Part shown: positions 37,674 to 47,736 of the stretch, in pieces
How positions within the stretch are numbered: position 1 is the stretch's first letter
Layout of the letters: every line of letters starts with the position of its first letter
Source of the DNA: Chitiniphilus purpureus
GTDB taxonomy: Bacteria > Pseudomonadota > Gammaproteobacteria > Burkholderiales > Chitinibacteraceae
Length of the DNA stretch: 64,000 bases
Assembly (NCBI RefSeq): GCF_025642115.1
Contig: NZ_CP106753.1
Location: 1-64,000 of the forward strand
Direction of reading: 5' to 3'
The notes under the pieces: generated by a model
Told to the model about the DNA's origin: nothing
The model's database searches: none
The model's input: the letters and a program-made list of their open reading frames with translations, nothing else
Program-made: the position numbers and the translations under genes

Positions 37674-38714
37674 CTACGGCAGGCCCACCCGCAGCCGTAC
37701 CGCCCCTGGTGCCACGGCGTCGGCCTCGATCGCCACCGGCAGAAAACGCACCACCGTCTCCATCTGTGTCGTCAGATGGGACGACAGCTGCGTGACGGTG
37801 AATTCGCCGCCGCCAGCCAACGCCAATGGCAGCAGCAACTGGTCGGCCAGGAATTCGTCGACCGCCGCGGTACCCGCCAGATACCGCCGCACCCGCTGCA
37901 GTGCCCCGGCCGCCACCCGCTCGGCCGACACACCGCGCTCGCCAAAACCGGTGAACACCTCGGTCAGCGCATCGTGCTCGACGCGGATCAGCAGCACGTT
38001 GCCCGGCCCTTCCCCGGCTGGCACGTCCCGCACCGCCGTGGTTGCATCGGGCAGTGCCTCGACCACGCACGCCAGTTCACGCCGCGCCACCGCATGGGCG
38101 ACGGCGGCGATCACCGCTTCGGCGTGCACCTGCCGCAGTGCACCGCGATCCATAAGCCGCAGCGGCAGCAGCTGCGCCACCGGCACCACCTCGGCCGTCA
38201 CCTCACCCCCGCCGGCCGGGTAGAAACCATGGCGGCGGAGCGTGAGCACCTGACGCACGCCCATGCGCGCCATCAGCGGTGCCCACGCCTGGATCAGGAA
38301 GTCGGCCGGCGGCGCAGCTTGATTGTGGGTGCCGCCACTCACGCTGAGCGTGCTCGGCGCATCGGCGAACCACAGTGCCGGCAGCAGCGTCTGCAGCACC
38401 AGTGTGCAACTGCCGGCGGTGCCGATGGCAAAACGGTAGTCGCCGCCACGCACCGGCCCGGGTTCGAAGACCAGGTGCTGCGAGCCGATCACCGCCCCCG
38501 CCACCCGCGCACCGCACACCGCTGCCGCGGCCTCTACCGCGGTCAGATGCTGGCGCAGCAGGCCGGGCTTGTTGCGCCCGGCACGGATACGCTCGATCCG
38601 GAACGGCCTGCCGGTGATCATGGACAGCGTGAGCGCGGTACGCAGCACCTGCCCACCGCCTTCGCCCTGGGCGCCGTCCAGCTGCACCCAGTCGGATTGG
38701 ATATGGTTTTTCAT
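37674..38714 (-). CDS. rtcA: RNA 3'-terminal phosphate cyclase
   Basis: RtcA converts RNA 3'-phosphate ends to 2',3'-cyclic phosphate using ATP through a covalent His-AMP. The 346-residue product has the family start LDGAQGEGGGQVLRTALTLS, the central YPAGGGEV, DEFLADQLLLPLALAGGGEF and the late SSHLTTQ motif whose His is placed like the adenylated residue. ATG 38712-38714 is preferred over a TTG at 38759 that overlaps the upstream gene's stop. It is downstream of an RlaP-type nucleotidyltransferase with a 41-base gap, and rtcB lies further upstream on the same strand. Confidence 0.95.
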   Translation of the reverse strand: MKNHIQSDWVQLDGAQGEGGGQVLRTALTLSMITGRPFRIERIRAGRNKPGLLRQHLTAVEAAAAVCGARVAGAVIGSQHLVFEPGPVRGGDYRFAIGTAGSCTLVLQTLLPALWFADAPSTLSVSGGTHNQAAPPADFLIQAWAPLMARMGVRQVLTLRRHGFYPAGGGEVTAEVVPVAQLLPLRLMDRGALRQVHAEAVIAAVAHAVARRELACVVEALPDATTAVRDVPAGEGPGNVLLIRVEHDALTEVFTGFGERGVSAERVAAGALQRVRRYLAGTAAVDEFLADQLLLPLALAGGGEFTVTQLSSHLTTQMETVVRFLPVAIEADAVAPGAVRLRVGLP

Positions 38715-38755
38715 GGTTGTGTGTTCTGGTTCTGCGCCGGCTTGGCCGGCGGTAT

Positions 38756-39568
38756 TCAACGTTGCAGCACGGTGCGCAGCAGCAGGTCGTCCAGTGCTGC
38801 CATGTCGCCCTCGGGCTGATGGAAATCCGGCAGATCGCCTGCGCGCGCCAGTCGCATCTCGATCCAGTCATGGATCAGCGGGAAGCGTGGACCGTACTCG
38901 GCCTCACCCGCCGCCATCTTCAAGGCCAGCAGCCGATTCAGTTCGGTGCGCAAAGCGGTGTCGTCCAGCAGCGCCTCGGCCAGTTCGGCAAAGCGCATCG
39001 GCGGCATGCCGCGCCCCTCGTCCACCCACTGCGCCGCCAGCAGCGGCCGCAGCACGTAAAGATATTTCTTCAGCCGCACCGTCTCCCCACGCAGATGCTC
39101 GCGGTGGTTCTTGCGCGCCATGGCCAGGTAGTGCCAGCGCGCCTTGCGCGGCGAAAAGAACGCCGGCGCCAGCGCCCGCACCTGCATCACCCAATTGGCC
39201 TCGGCGCGGTAGACCACCGGCGAATCCAGCCACTCGAACAGCGTGGGATTGGCACGCGCCAGCAATTGCAGCGCCTTACGCAGCTCCCAGCCCGAGATGT
39301 CGAGCTCGTCGTCGATCGGCAGCTCGATCACATCGCGCTGCGACGCCACCCTGAGATACCAGTCGGGACGATGCACGTAGACGAAGCGCACGTCGTAATC
39401 ACTGTCCGGCGAGGCAAAGCCCCAGCCGCGGCTGCCCGATTCGCAAGCGAACAGCACACGCACATCGTGCCGGGCCTCGATCATCGCGAGCGCGCCCATC
39501 ACCCGCTCGCGAATGGCGGGGGCGATGGGGTGGGCAAAGTGCACCGGGTTGATTGTGTTGCCATCCAT
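38756..39568 (-). CDS. RNA-repair-associated nucleotidyltransferase (RlaP-type, DNA polymerase beta superfamily)
   Basis: A 270-residue protein with the nucleotidyltransferase signature GSRGWGFASPDSDYDVRFVY (GS..G then DxD) near residues 40-60 and the C-terminal helices (WELRKALQLLARANPTLFEW; LRPLLAAQWVDEGRGMPP) of PF10127-like predicted nucleotidyltransferases. RlaP proteins are recurrent neighbours of RtcA/RtcB and are predicted to modify or extend RNA ends; no activity is established from this sequence. AGGACAGGAAA before the ATG at 39566-39568 supports the start. It is separated from rtcB by a 529-base region without genes. Confidence 0.85.
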   Translation of the reverse strand: MDGNTINPVHFAHPIAPAIRERVMGALAMIEARHDVRVLFACESGSRGWGFASPDSDYDVRFVYVHRPDWYLRVASQRDVIELPIDDELDISGWELRKALQLLARANPTLFEWLDSPVVYRAEANWVMQVRALAPAFFSPRKARWHYLAMARKNHREHLRGETVRLKKYLYVLRPLLAAQWVDEGRGMPPMRFAELAEALLDDTALRTELNRLLALKMAAGEAEYGPRFPLIHDWIEMRLARAGDLPDFHQPEGDMAALDDLLLRTVLQR

Positions 39569-40097
39569 TTTCCTGTCCTTGTCGCTGCCAGCTGGCGGGC
39601 CATGCATTCGCCCATTGGGACGGCGGCATGGCATCCGACCTGGCGGCGGAGAAATCATGCAATGCCTGCCAGCTGAGCGCTGACGCATCGGGTCCATTTG
39701 TTCCGGCACCATGCCTTTCCGGTGCGGGCGTCATCACGACCGAACCGCAGGTGCACTCCGCGCAGGCCTTCGAATACGCCATCGCCGCGATACCCGCTAT
39801 GTGGCCACAACGCGAGCGCGGTGAAGGACGGCGGCCGGCTTCACCGTCGCCCGACACATCGCAGGAAGCTTCATCGATCCGTCGGCGCAACCACCGCCCG
39901 CACGCCGGCACAGCGGCGCCGGCATGCCAATTGACTACCCGCACCCAGCCGGCCGGACCCGCTGAAGCAACACGGCAACCGGTGCGCCGCAGGCCCGATG
40001 TATCGCCAGCCGGCATCGCGGCATTGCCATCTTGGGCGCTTTCTTCTGTACGTCGTACGTTCTGGTCGGTATCCAACGGCCGGTCCAAGCAGCAGCC
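39569..40097. other. 529-base non-coding gap inside the RNA-repair locus
   Basis: There is no supported gene between rtcB and the nucleotidyltransferase gene although all are on one strand. I searched by eye for tRNA-like or Y-RNA-like folds, which occur in some rtc loci, and found none convincing. It may hold a separate promoter for the RlaP-rtcA pair or an unrecognised RNA. Confidence 0.4.
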
Positions 40098-41308
<1,211 letters not shown>

Positions 41309-41312
<4 letters not shown>

Positions 41313-41677
41313 TGCCTGCTTTCCTTGATCGTTCCCGCCAGTGCCCGGCGCCGCGCCTGGCGGCATCCCAAGCAGCGGATGGCGGTTGAATACACATAGC
41401 CCTTGGCGGTTTCGTACCACCATTGCTGTTGTTCCGCGGTCCAGACCTGGTTCGCACCGCAATCGCGGCAGGTGAAGGCCAGGTCCGTGTAGTGGCCACA
41501 CTCGACAAACGCGGGCGCGCCGTAGCTGTTATGCGGCGCCAAGCGCGCCACCTCGACCGCGATCGTCCCTGTGGGGCGCGAGCGCCCGGCGGGCGGCACA
41601 CTTGAATGCACCTTGTCCCGCCGCACCTTGCGCCGTGCCACGATGACGGCTCTTTTTTGTTTACCGCTTTGCATCAT
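41309..41677 (-). CDS. Zinc-ribbon protein coupled to rtcB
   Basis: A 122-residue basic protein with a probable zinc ribbon: FTCRDCGANQVWTAEQQQWW then AIRCLGC, i.e. two CxxC pairs, and a basic N-terminal third (KQKRAVIVARRKVRRDKV). It overlaps rtcB by ATGA and is the first gene after the sigma-54 promoter. Proteins with this 'probable zinc-ribbon' domain occur in varied contexts; here co-translation with RtcB suggests an RNA-binding accessory subunit, which is inference. Two consecutive ATGs at 41677 and 41674 are possible starts. Confidence 0.8.
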
Positions 41678-41783
41678 GCCTCTCCAGGATGCCTCGGCGC
41701 GATTGGGCGCCAGGCTGGCCTTAGCTGCCGACGCAGGCGACCCGTCCAATCGTGGGCGGGTCGCTGCAGCCTGCCCCACCTTC

Positions 41784-41799
41784 AGCGAAAGGCATGCCA
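41784..41799 (-). promoter_or_regulatory. Sigma-54 (-24/-12) promoter for the zinc-ribbon/rtcB operon
   Basis: On the minus strand TGGCATGCCTTTCGCT matches the consensus TGGCACG-N4-TTGCW, with the invariant GG and GC exactly 10 bases apart (GG at 41798-41797, GC at 41786-41785). It lies about 107-122 bases upstream of the zinc-ribbon start and opposite rtcR, a sigma-54 activator, so the pairing is coherent. Confidence 0.75.
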
Positions 41800-41939
41800 G
41801 AGGCGTCCGGGCCAGGCCGTAAATCAACAAGATGTTGTCTGCAAACGCTTTTTCGACATCCCTCGGCAGAGCCCGTGCATGATGAGGTCGGCGCATTCAT
41901 ATATCATGGGATCGCCATTTATCTTTTGGTATCGCCATC

Positions 41940-43523
41940 ATGAAACGCACCGTCGTCTTCGGCTTTGCCGGCACCGTGCTCGACTACGTGGGCAAGGGCG
42001 CCCAGCGCTGGGAGAAATGGCGGCCCACCGTCGCGCTATGCCAGCAGCCCGATCTGTTGATACACCGGCTATACCTGCTGCACGACAGCCGCGGTCGCGG
42101 TCTGTTCGAGCGCCTCAAGCGCGATATCGCGCTGGTCTCGCCGGAAACCGAGGTGGTCAGCGCGGAAATCAACCTGCGCGATCCGTGGGATTTCGAGGAG
42201 GTGTACGGCGCGCTGCTGGATTACGCGCACGGGTACGGCTTCGATACCGAGGCCGAGGACTACCTGATCCACATCACCACCGGCACGCACGTGGCACAGA
42301 TCTGCTGGTTTCTGCTGGCCGAGGCGCGCTATCTGCCGGCGCGGCTGGTGCAAACCTCGCCGCCGCGCAGGCACGACCCAGGCAATGTGGCGGGCAGCTA
42401 CACGTTGATCGACCTGGATCTGTCGCGCTACGACCGGATCGCCACGCGCTTTGCGCGCGAACGCGATGAGACCGTGTCGTTCCTGAAGTCGGGCATCGCC
42501 ACGCGCCATGCGCACTTCAACCGGATGGTGGAGCAGATCGAACGCGTGGCGGTGCGCTCCAGGGCACCGCTGCTGCTGTGCGGCCCGACCGGCGCAGGCA
42601 AGTCGTTGCTGGCGCGCCGGGTGTACGAGCTGAAGAAGGCACGCCACCAGCTCGCCGGGCGCTTCATCGAGGTCAACTGCGCCACCCTGCGTGGCGACAG
42701 TGCGATGTCGGCGCTGTTCGGCCATGTGAAGGGGGCATTCACCGGGGCGCAGACCGAGCGCGCCGGCCTGTTGCGCAGTGCCGACGGCGGGCTGCTGTTC
42801 CTCGACGAGATCGGTGAACTGGGGCTGGACGAGCAGGCGATGCTGCTCAAGGCCATCGAGGAAAAACGCTTCTTCCCGTTCGGCGGCGACCGCGAGGTGG
42901 CAAGCGACTTCCAGTTGATATCCGGCACGGTGCGCGATCTGCGGCAATGGGTGGCGCAGGGGCGGTTCCGCGAGGATCTGTATGCGCGGATCAATCTGTG
43001 GACCTACGCGCTGCCGGGGCTGGCCGATCGGGCCGAGGACATCGAGCCCAATCTGGATTTCGAACTGGCGCGCTTTGCCCGCGAGCAGGGCGAGCAGGTG
43101 CGCTTCAATGCCGAGGCGCGCCGCGCCTACCTGGCATTCGCCACGTCGGCCGCAGCGGCATGGCGCGGCAACTTCCGTGAACTGTCGGCCTCGGTCACCC
43201 GGCTGGGCACGCTTGCCGAGGCGGGGCGCATCACCGAGGCCTGCGTGAACGAAGAGATCGCCCGCTTGCGCCACGCCTGGGGCGGGCCGCAGACCGGCGA
43301 ATTGGACACGCTGCTGGGTGAAGCGGCCGGGCAGCTCGATCTGTTCGACCGTCTGCAACTGGAAAGCGTGCTGCAGGTGTGCCGCCGCAGCGCCACACTG
43401 TCCGAAGCCGGGCGCATGCTGTTCCAGGCTTCGCGCGAGAGCAAGGCCAAACCCAACGATGCCGATCGGCTGCGCAAGTATCTGGCCCGCTTCGGACTGG
43501 ATTGGCAGCGCCTGCGCGGGTAA
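41940..43523 (+). CDS. rtcR: RtcR, CARF-domain sigma-54-dependent activator of the RNA-repair operon
   Basis: A 527-residue enhancer-binding protein. The N-terminal ~170 residues form the CARF-type sensor (VFGFAGTVLDYVGKGAQRWE; DYLIHITTGTHVAQICWFLL), proposed to detect RNA fragments with cyclic phosphate ends. The AAA+ domain has Walker A GPTGAGKS near 216, the sigma-54 loop GAFTGA near 265 and Walker B GGLLFLDEIGEL. A C-terminal helical region (LESVLQVCRRSATLSEAGRM) serves DNA binding. It is divergent from rtcB across 262 bases that contain the sigma-54 promoter. The start ATG at 41940 gives the conserved MKRTVVFGF. Confidence 0.95.
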   Translation: MKRTVVFGFAGTVLDYVGKGAQRWEKWRPTVALCQQPDLLIHRLYLLHDSRGRGLFERLKRDIALVSPETEVVSAEINLRDPWDFEEVYGALLDYAHGYGFDTEAEDYLIHITTGTHVAQICWFLLAEARYLPARLVQTSPPRRHDPGNVAGSYTLIDLDLSRYDRIATRFARERDETVSFLKSGIATRHAHFNRMVEQIERVAVRSRAPLLLCGPTGAGKSLLARRVYELKKARHQLAGRFIEVNCATLRGDSAMSALFGHVKGAFTGAQTERAGLLRSADGGLLFLDEIGELGLDEQAMLLKAIEEKRFFPFGGDREVASDFQLISGTVRDLRQWVAQGRFREDLYARINLWTYALPGLADRAEDIEPNLDFELARFAREQGEQVRFNAEARRAYLAFATSAAAAWRGNFRELSASVTRLGTLAEAGRITEACVNEEIARLRHAWGGPQTGELDTLLGEAAGQLDLFDRLQLESVLQVCRRSATLSEAGRMLFQASRESKAKPNDADRLRKYLARFGLDWQRLRG

Positions 43524-43709
43524 GGCCGATGCTGAACCGGGCGCGGCACCTGGCACAGTCACCATGGCGGTCGCGGGCCCGCTTCAGGCGCAACGGTCCG
43601 AAATCGATGGAGTTGTCACCCATTGGGGATGCCAGGCGGGTTGGATAGGGAAAACGGCAGCAGTGCCCGGCAACGCGTTACCCGCGGCACAACAACAGCG
43701 TAGCCCGCC

Positions 43710-44048
43710 ATGAGGCAATCCATTTCATCGCATTCCGGATCGATCCTGTATCTGACGGGGCTCATGCTGATGCTGTTTGCTGTTTTCGCAGGCTGCGCAG
43801 GCTGGAGCTTCCACGCCAACAAGCGCAGTGCACACGAGATCTGCCTGCAGGCAAGGCCAGGCCATGCGGCGGAGCGATTCCGCAATGCGCTGAAAAACAG
43901 ACACATCGATTTTGCCCATCACGCCGACGCCGGCAGCACCGCCACGACCAGCATCCCGTTCAAGACGCTGATGATTTCCAGGTTTGTCTGTGTCGTGAAC
44001 GAGCGTTCCGGGCGGATACAGGATGCCCAGGTCGTCTACGTCGACTGA
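43710..44048 (+). CDS. Small membrane-anchored or lipoprotein-like protein
   Basis: A 112-residue product with one hydrophobic N-terminal segment (ILYLTGLMLMLFAVFAGC) ending in a lipobox-like FAGC with Cys29. The rest contains several cysteines and His but no recognised domain. There is no clear partner; it follows rtcR by about 190 bases. I consider it a real but unknown envelope protein. Confidence 0.55.
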   Translation: MRQSISSHSGSILYLTGLMLMLFAVFAGCAGWSFHANKRSAHEICLQARPGHAAERFRNALKNRHIDFAHHADAGSTATTSIPFKTLMISRFVCVVNERSGRIQDAQVVYVD

Positions 44049-44090
44049 AGCGATGCCGGGCCGTGCCCGGGCCGGAACAGCGACGCCGCC

Positions 44091-44837
44091 CTACAGCAGC
44101 ACCGGCAACAGATGGCGCCGCTGGCAGTGCGGGCAGTAGAAGCTACGGCGGCGGGTCTGGCCAAGCTCGGCGCAGATCAGCGGTTGCCCGCAGCGCGCGC
44201 AGTCGTGCCGGGTGTGCGCGAGCCAGTGCTGCTTGAGCACCCCGGCCTGCTTCCAGGCCAGGAATTCGAAGCTGTAGCGGCGCGCCTCGCGCACCAGTTC
44301 GCGCAGCTTGGCCACCGGCAATGCGCCCACCTGCGAGCGCGGGTCGACGCGGATGCGGAACAGCACCTCGTTCTTGATGATGTTGCCCACCCCGGCAAAC
44401 ACGTTCTGATCCAACAGCGCGTCGCACACCAGTGCCTGTGGCATCGCCCGCAGCTTTCTGAGCGCCAGCCGCGCATCCCACTGCGGAGCCATCACGTCGG
44501 CGCGCCAGTCATAGGTGTGCGCCAACGGGCCTTCGATGTACTGCAGTGCGCAGGCGTAGGCATTGAATTCACCGTCGGCGAAGCCAAGCCGCAGCCGCGG
44601 CGGCCCGGGCTTGCGCGCGTTGACGAGGTAGCTGCCGAACAGCAGGAAATGGATGCGCAGCGTGAACCCGTCGAACTCGATCAGCAGGTGCTTGCCCCAG
44701 CTGCGGATGGCCTGCACCCGCTCACCGACCACCCGCTGCAACGGCAGCGGCGTCGTGCCTTCGGCATGCAGCACGGTCTGACCGACGAGGCCCGCGGTGG
44801 CTTCGACGGCAATGACCAGGGACGGGCCTTCAGGCAT
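44091..44837 (-). CDS. nei: Fpg/Nei-family DNA glycosylase (endonuclease VIII type)
   Basis: A base-excision repair enzyme removing oxidised pyrimidines with AP lyase activity. The 248-residue protein begins MPEGPSL, with catalytic Pro2 and Glu3, has the H2TH region (ALLDQNVFAGVGNIIKNEVL), and a C-terminal zinc finger (CARCGQPL..FYCPHCQRR) with the finger Arg in TRRRSFYCPHCQ. The PEGPS start favours Nei over Fpg (usually PELPE). It stands alone on its strand. Confidence 0.88.
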   Translation of the reverse strand: MPEGPSLVIAVEATAGLVGQTVLHAEGTTPLPLQRVVGERVQAIRSWGKHLLIEFDGFTLRIHFLLFGSYLVNARKPGPPRLRLGFADGEFNAYACALQYIEGPLAHTYDWRADVMAPQWDARLALRKLRAMPQALVCDALLDQNVFAGVGNIIKNEVLFRIRVDPRSQVGALPVAKLRELVREARRYSFEFLAWKQAGVLKQHWLAHTRHDCARCGQPLICAELGQTRRRSFYCPHCQRRHLLPVLL

Positions 44838-45152
44838 CGCTGCCCGTGCGCGGCTGTGCCACGAGCGTGGCGGACCGGACCGGAATTGTCATGGCGTCGT
44901 GCTCCTTGGACATCACTCCTTGGACATCACCGCACCGCGACCTGTATGGCGCGATGCCGGCCCCCTGATGCTCGGACCCTGCCGGCGCTGGCCGTGCGTC
45001 GTGAAAGATGGCGTTGCCCCTGCGGCTTGCCTGGATACGGCTGTAGGCAAGCACCGGCACGGGCGCGCGGTGGCACAGCGCTGTACGCCCACCCGGCTGC
45101 GCCCGGATAATGTCGGCTTGCGGCTTTGCCGCCCCTCCCCAGCCTGCCTTCG
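44838..45152. other. Divergent promoter region between nei and the SUV3-like helicase
   Basis: About 315 bases without a supported gene. The repeat CTCCTTGGACAT occurs twice in tandem (44900-44930), otherwise nothing notable. Confidence 0.45.
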
Positions 45153-47120
45153 ATGACCGACCTTCCGACTGAACCGCCTGACTCGCCCGCCGCCGCCCTG
45201 CTGGCCGACTACCTCGCCGCGCGCGGCGCCACGCTGGTGGTCGCCAACCAGAGCTATGCCGTGTCGGTGCATGGCACCATCCATGTGCGTGGCCTGACCG
45301 TGCCCTACCACCTGGTGCCGGACGAAGGTTTCCTTGCCAAGACCGCCAAATGGCAACGCATGGACGCGGTGCAGCAGCTGGCGTTGCTGCAGGCGCGCTG
45401 GAACGACGCGGCCCAGGCCAAGCTGGAAGGCCAGTTGGCACACTGCGCCGACCGGGTGATCGCGCTAGCGCAGGCGCATGGCCTCGATCCGAGCAGTGCG
45501 CTGCATGCACTGCAGGCCAAGTACGAGCTGGCACGGCTGCGCTGCACGCTGGCACAGGACCGGATCAACGAGGCGCTCGGCGTGCGCGCCGCGGCAAGCC
45601 AGGCGGAGAAGACCCGCGATGCGGTCAACCTATCGCTCTATCCCGAATCGTTCACGCTGGCGCAGCGCATGCAGCGCCATTTCATCGCCATCCTGGGGCC
45701 GACCAACTCGGGCAAGACGCACGCGGCGATGACCCATCTGGCGCAGGCGGCAACCGGCGTCTATCTCGCGCCGTTGCGGCTGCTGGCGCTGGAGAACTAC
45801 ACCCGGCTGCTCGATGCCGGCGTCGCCGCCAGCCTGATCACCGGCGAGCAGCGCAAGCTGCATCCGCAAGCCACCCATGTGGCCAGCACGGTCGAGATGC
45901 TCAACCCCAGCCGCGCGGTGGACGTGGCGGTGATCGACGAGATCCAGCTGCTGGACGATCCGGACCGCGGCGCCGCATGGACGGCCGCGGTCTGCGGTGT
46001 GCCGGCGCAGACGGTCTATCTGCTCGGCGCACCGGAGGCGCGCCCGGCCATCGAGGCGCTGGTGCGGCGGGTGGGCGGTACGTTGGAAGTCCGCGAGCTG
46101 GAACGCAAATCGCCGCTGCAGATGGAAAAGCAGCCGCTGGGTGCGCTCAGGAACCTGCAGCCGGGCGATGTGCTGATCGCCTTTTCGCGCCGTGAGGTGC
46201 TCAACTGGCGTGATCAGGCGATTGCCCAGGGCTTCAAGGTGTCAGCCATCTACGGCAATCTCTCGCCCGAAGTGCGGCAGGCGCAGGCCGAACGCTTCGT
46301 CGACGGCGAGACACAGATCGTGGTCGCCACCGACGCCATCGGCATGGGGCTCAACACGCCGGCGCGCCGGGTGATCTTCACCACCGCCAGCAAGTGGGAC
46401 GGCTACGCGCAGGGCACCATCAGCGCGAGCTTGGCGCGGCAGATCGCCGGGCGTGCCGGGCGTTTCGGCCAGCACGAGACCGGCTACGTGGCGGGGCTGG
46501 ACGCCACCACGCACAAGACCATTGCCGCCCTGCTGCGCCAGCGTCCGGAGCCATTGCCGGCGACCGGGTTCTTCGTGGCTCCCAACCTCGATTACCTGAA
46601 GGAGATCGCGGCCGCCACCGGTCAGACCCGGCTGCAGTCGCTGCTGGAACTGTTCGCCAAGCATATCGACGTGCATGACGAATTCTTCCTGCCGGCCAAT
46701 CTGGCAGACCAGACCGACAAGGCCCGCTGGCTCGACAGCCTGAACCTGTCGCTGGAAGACCGCTTCACCTTCAGCCTGTGTCCGATCTCGACCAAGATCC
46801 CGCTGCTGGAGCATGCGCTGCAGGATTGGGCGCAATGCCGCGCCCAGCGCCAGCAGGCATCGTTGCTGCGGATGGACGGCCGGATGGGGCGGCATGAGCT
46901 GCAATACCTGGAAGACACGTGCAAGCTGTACGCCGCCTACGCGTGGATGGCCTACCGGATGCCGGAGACCTTTCCGCACGGTGAGATGGCGCAGGCACTG
47001 ATGCAGTCGACCTCGGAGCAGATCGACGCGCTGCTGCAGGCGCAGAACAGTCAGCGCTCGCGTGGGCGCGGCGCGCCCGCCCCGGGGCGCCGCAGCGGGC
47101 GCCCGCGCCCGCCACGGTAG
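45153..47120 (+). CDS. SUV3-like superfamily II RNA helicase
   Basis: A 655-residue DExH-type helicase. An N-terminal ~170-residue helical part precedes Walker A GPTNSGKTHAAM near residue 182, motif II AVIDEIQLLDD (DEIQ as in mitochondrial SUV3), motif IV-V VSAIYGNLSPEVRQAQAERF and VVATDAIGMGLNTP, and motif VI QIAGRAGRFGQHETGYV. The C-terminal region ends in a basic Arg/Pro/Gly tail (SRGRGAPAPGRRSGRPRPPR), which may bind RNA. Eukaryotic SUV3 unwinds RNA for degradation; the role of bacterial homologues is little defined. ATG 45153 is preferred over TTG 45126. Confidence 0.87.
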   Translation: MTDLPTEPPDSPAAALLADYLAARGATLVVANQSYAVSVHGTIHVRGLTVPYHLVPDEGFLAKTAKWQRMDAVQQLALLQARWNDAAQAKLEGQLAHCADRVIALAQAHGLDPSSALHALQAKYELARLRCTLAQDRINEALGVRAAASQAEKTRDAVNLSLYPESFTLAQRMQRHFIAILGPTNSGKTHAAMTHLAQAATGVYLAPLRLLALENYTRLLDAGVAASLITGEQRKLHPQATHVASTVEMLNPSRAVDVAVIDEIQLLDDPDRGAAWTAAVCGVPAQTVYLLGAPEARPAIEALVRRVGGTLEVRELERKSPLQMEKQPLGALRNLQPGDVLIAFSRREVLNWRDQAIAQGFKVSAIYGNLSPEVRQAQAERFVDGETQIVVATDAIGMGLNTPARRVIFTTASKWDGYAQGTISASLARQIAGRAGRFGQHETGYVAGLDATTHKTIAALLRQRPEPLPATGFFVAPNLDYLKEIAAATGQTRLQSLLELFAKHIDVHDEFFLPANLADQTDKARWLDSLNLSLEDRFTFSLCPISTKIPLLEHALQDWAQCRAQRQQASLLRMDGRMGRHELQYLEDTCKLYAAYAWMAYRMPETFPHGEMAQALMQSTSEQIDALLQAQNSQRSRGRGAPAPGRRSGRPRPPR

Positions 47121-47127
47121 ATGGCGC

Positions 47128-47736
47128 TCAGCGGGGTGCCGAGGCGCCGGGCTGCCGGTTGCCCTGCGCCTGCGCCACGGCGCCCTGCCGCTGCGCCAGC
47201 TGCTCGGAGATCAGCTGCAGCAGCTCGCGATTGAACGCCGGCAGGTCGTCCGGCTTGCGGCTGCTGACCCAGTTCCGATCCCGCACCACCTCGCGGTCGA
47301 TCCAATGGGCGCCGGCGTTGACGATGTCGTCCTTCAAGCTAGGCCAGCTGGTCAGCGTACGCCCGGTCGCCAGACCTGCCGACACCAGAAGCCACGGACC
47401 GTGGCAGATCACACCGATGGGTTTGCCCGCCGCCTGGAACGACCGCACCAACTGCTGCGCCTGCGGTTCGATCCGCAATGCGTCGGCGTTGAAGGTGCCC
47501 CCCGGCAGCATCAGCGCATCGTATTCATCGGCTTCGGCCTGGCTGAGCAACTGACCCACCTCGAACCGGTCACCCGGCTCGGCATGATGCAGGCCGCGCA
47601 CCGTACCGGGCTGGGTGGCCACCAGCACCACCTCGGCGCCCGCCTCTTCCAGCGCCTTTTTCGGCTCGGTGAGTTCCACCTGCTCGAACAGGTCCGAAAC
47701 CAGGATGGCCACGCGGGCACCTTGCAGTTGGGTCAT
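47128..47736 (-). CDS. DJ-1/PfpI family protein
   Basis: A 202-residue class-I glutamine-amidotransferase-like protein (DJ-1/PfpI/YhbO type), with the conserved Glu of VSDLFEQVELTEP, LMLPGGTFNADALR and the nucleophile elbow GVICHGPWLL (Cys and following His). Related proteins act as glyoxalase III/deglycase-type or stress proteins; the precise activity is uncertain. GGAGG before the ATG at 47734-47736 fixes the start. The C-terminal Gln/Ala-rich tail is extra. Confidence 0.9.
   Translation of the reverse strand: MTQLQGARVAILVSDLFEQVELTEPKKALEEAGAEVVLVATQPGTVRGLHHAEPGDRFEVGQLLSQAEADEYDALMLPGGTFNADALRIEPQAQQLVRSFQAAGKPIGVICHGPWLLVSAGLATGRTLTSWPSLKDDIVNAGAHWIDREVVRDRNWVSSRKPDDLPAFNRELLQLISEQLAQRQGAVAQAQGNRQPGASAPR

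Noticed and set aside
39967..39980. A second sigma-54 promoter before the RlaP-type gene
   Set aside because: GG/GC spacing is right and TTGCT is present, but the -24 element (CGGTTG) matches poorly.
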